Part shown: positions 5,240-5,695 of the stretch, one piece after another
Position numbering within the stretch: the stretch's first letter is position 1
How the letters are laid out: every line of letters begins with the position of its first letter
DNA from: an uncultured Lachnospiraceae bacterium
GTDB taxonomy: Bacteria > Bacillota > Clostridia > Lachnospirales > Lachnospiraceae
Direction: 5' to 3'
Length of the DNA stretch: 5,695 nucleotides
Assembly: GCA_947174725.1 (NCBI GenBank)
Contig: CAMWKA010000141.1
Span: 1 to 5,695 of the forward strand
The notes under the pieces: model-generated
Databases searched by the model: none
Told to the model about the DNA's origin: nothing
Seen by the model: the letters and a program-made list of their open reading frames with translations, nothing else
Position numbers and translations under genes: made by a program

Positions 5240-5695
5240 GTGGTTCAGATCAAATGGTTGTTGGACAATTTAAAAGGCTATCGCAAAAAATATATTGCGG
5301 CGCTTTTTCTTTCGGTACTGTGTAATATATTATACATAACATCGCCTTATTTTCAGTCGCGGATTGTTGATACATTTATCTCCAATGAGCATGCCGCAGA
5401 AAATCTGTTGCAGAAGAGAAGTCTGCTGCTGTGGCTGATTGCGGGCATGATCTTTTTTACGGTGGTCAGAGTATGCTTTCAGTATACCTGCAATATGTAT
5501 TATGAAACGGCATCGCAGGGCATGATTTACCGGATCCGGACAAGCTTGTTCCGCCACATTGAGAATCAGGATATGGAATTTTATGATACCTTCCGTACCG
5601 GTGACCTGATGACGCGCATGACCGGGGATCTTGATTTGTGCAGGCATATGGTTTCCTGTGTGATCAAAGGCGTTGTGGAATCAGCGGCATTGTTT
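5240..5695 (+). CDS. ABC exporter, transmembrane-domain part (runs off right edge)
   Basis: From GTG 5240 the frame stays open for 152 codons to the window end. The start is supported by AGGAAGGG at 5223-5230, 9 nt upstream and overlapping the stop of the channel gene. The protein begins MVQIKWLLDNLKGYRKKYIA and has helices at about 18-36 and 62-82. It contains DMEFYDTFRTGDLMTRMTGD (111-130), the intracellular loop and coupling-helix signature (FFD...TGDL.sR...D) of MsbA/MdlB-type ABC exporters, in which a membrane domain is fused to an ATPase domain. The ATPase half (Walker A, signature LSGGQ, Walker B) would lie beyond the window. Many such genes in Clostridia come as tandem heterodimer pairs, so a second ABC gene may follow. 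Substrate is unknown. Co-transcription with the MscS gene is likely from the 15-bp gap. Confidence 0.9.
   Translation, partial: MVQIKWLLDNLKGYRKKYIAALFLSVLCNILYITSPYFQSRIVDTFISNEHAAENLLQKRSLLLWLIAGMIFFTVVRVCFQYTCNMYYETASQGMIYRIRTSLFRHIENQDMEFYDTFRTGDLMTRMTGDLDLCRHMVSCVIKGVVESAALF

Noticed and set aside
5330..5647. Minus-strand open frame of 105 codons
   Set aside because: It is the antisense shadow of the ABC exporter, whose plus-strand frame carries the coupling-helix motif and a good ribosome binding site but has no stop within the window.

Overview
The window looks like chromosomal DNA of a Gram-positive anaerobe of the Clostridia, most plausibly Lachnospiraceae. The evidence is strong purine-rich ribosome binding sites, sigma-A-type promoters, mid-range GC, and protein types (a clostridial-style MFS permease N-terminus, a MepA-like MATE pump, an Fe-dependent alcohol dehydrogenase). 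This is inference from sequence style, with no database search behind it.

Left part (1-2926): a minus-strand MFS transporter gene enters from the left edge; only its first 32 codons are present. Its start faces away from a plus-strand gene pair: an iron-dependent alcohol dehydrogenase (208-1404) followed 54 bp later by a class 3 aldehyde dehydrogenase (1459-2829). The 110-bp gap between the divergent starts carries two near-consensus promoters on opposite strands. They share one palindromic -10 box (ATTATAAT, 146-153), so transcription in the two directions should be mutually exclusive. The two enzymes together could interconvert alcohol, aldehyde and carboxylate with NAD(P); the substrate cannot be read from the sequence. 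A strong intrinsic terminator (2874-2926) follows the pair.

Middle part (2948-4264): a MATE-family efflux transporter, visibly more AT-rich than the dehydrogenase pair. Its Shine-Dalgarno sequence begins 8 bases after the terminator T-run, leaving no room for a promoter in between, so expression seems to need readthrough of the terminator. The gene stops at a TGA (4220-4222) in the middle of its last membrane helix. The same frame then continues with 13 residues that look like a normal MATE C-terminus, ending at TAA 4262-4264, which suggests a recent nonsense change, a sequencing error, or readthrough.

Right part (4265-5695): an AT-rich stretch with a promoter (TTGCGT, 17 bp, TATAAT) leads to an MscS-family mechanosensitive channel (start best placed at 4424, end 5224). 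After 15 bp comes a GTG-started ABC exporter gene that runs off the right edge. That gene is easily missed because no stop codon lies inside the window. The last two genes look like one operon.

No tRNA, rRNA, CRISPR array, insertion sequence or integrase was seen. No obviously new multi-gene system is present. The most unusual features are regulatory (the shared -10 divergent promoters and the terminator abutting the MATE ribosome binding site) and the interrupted MATE C-terminus.
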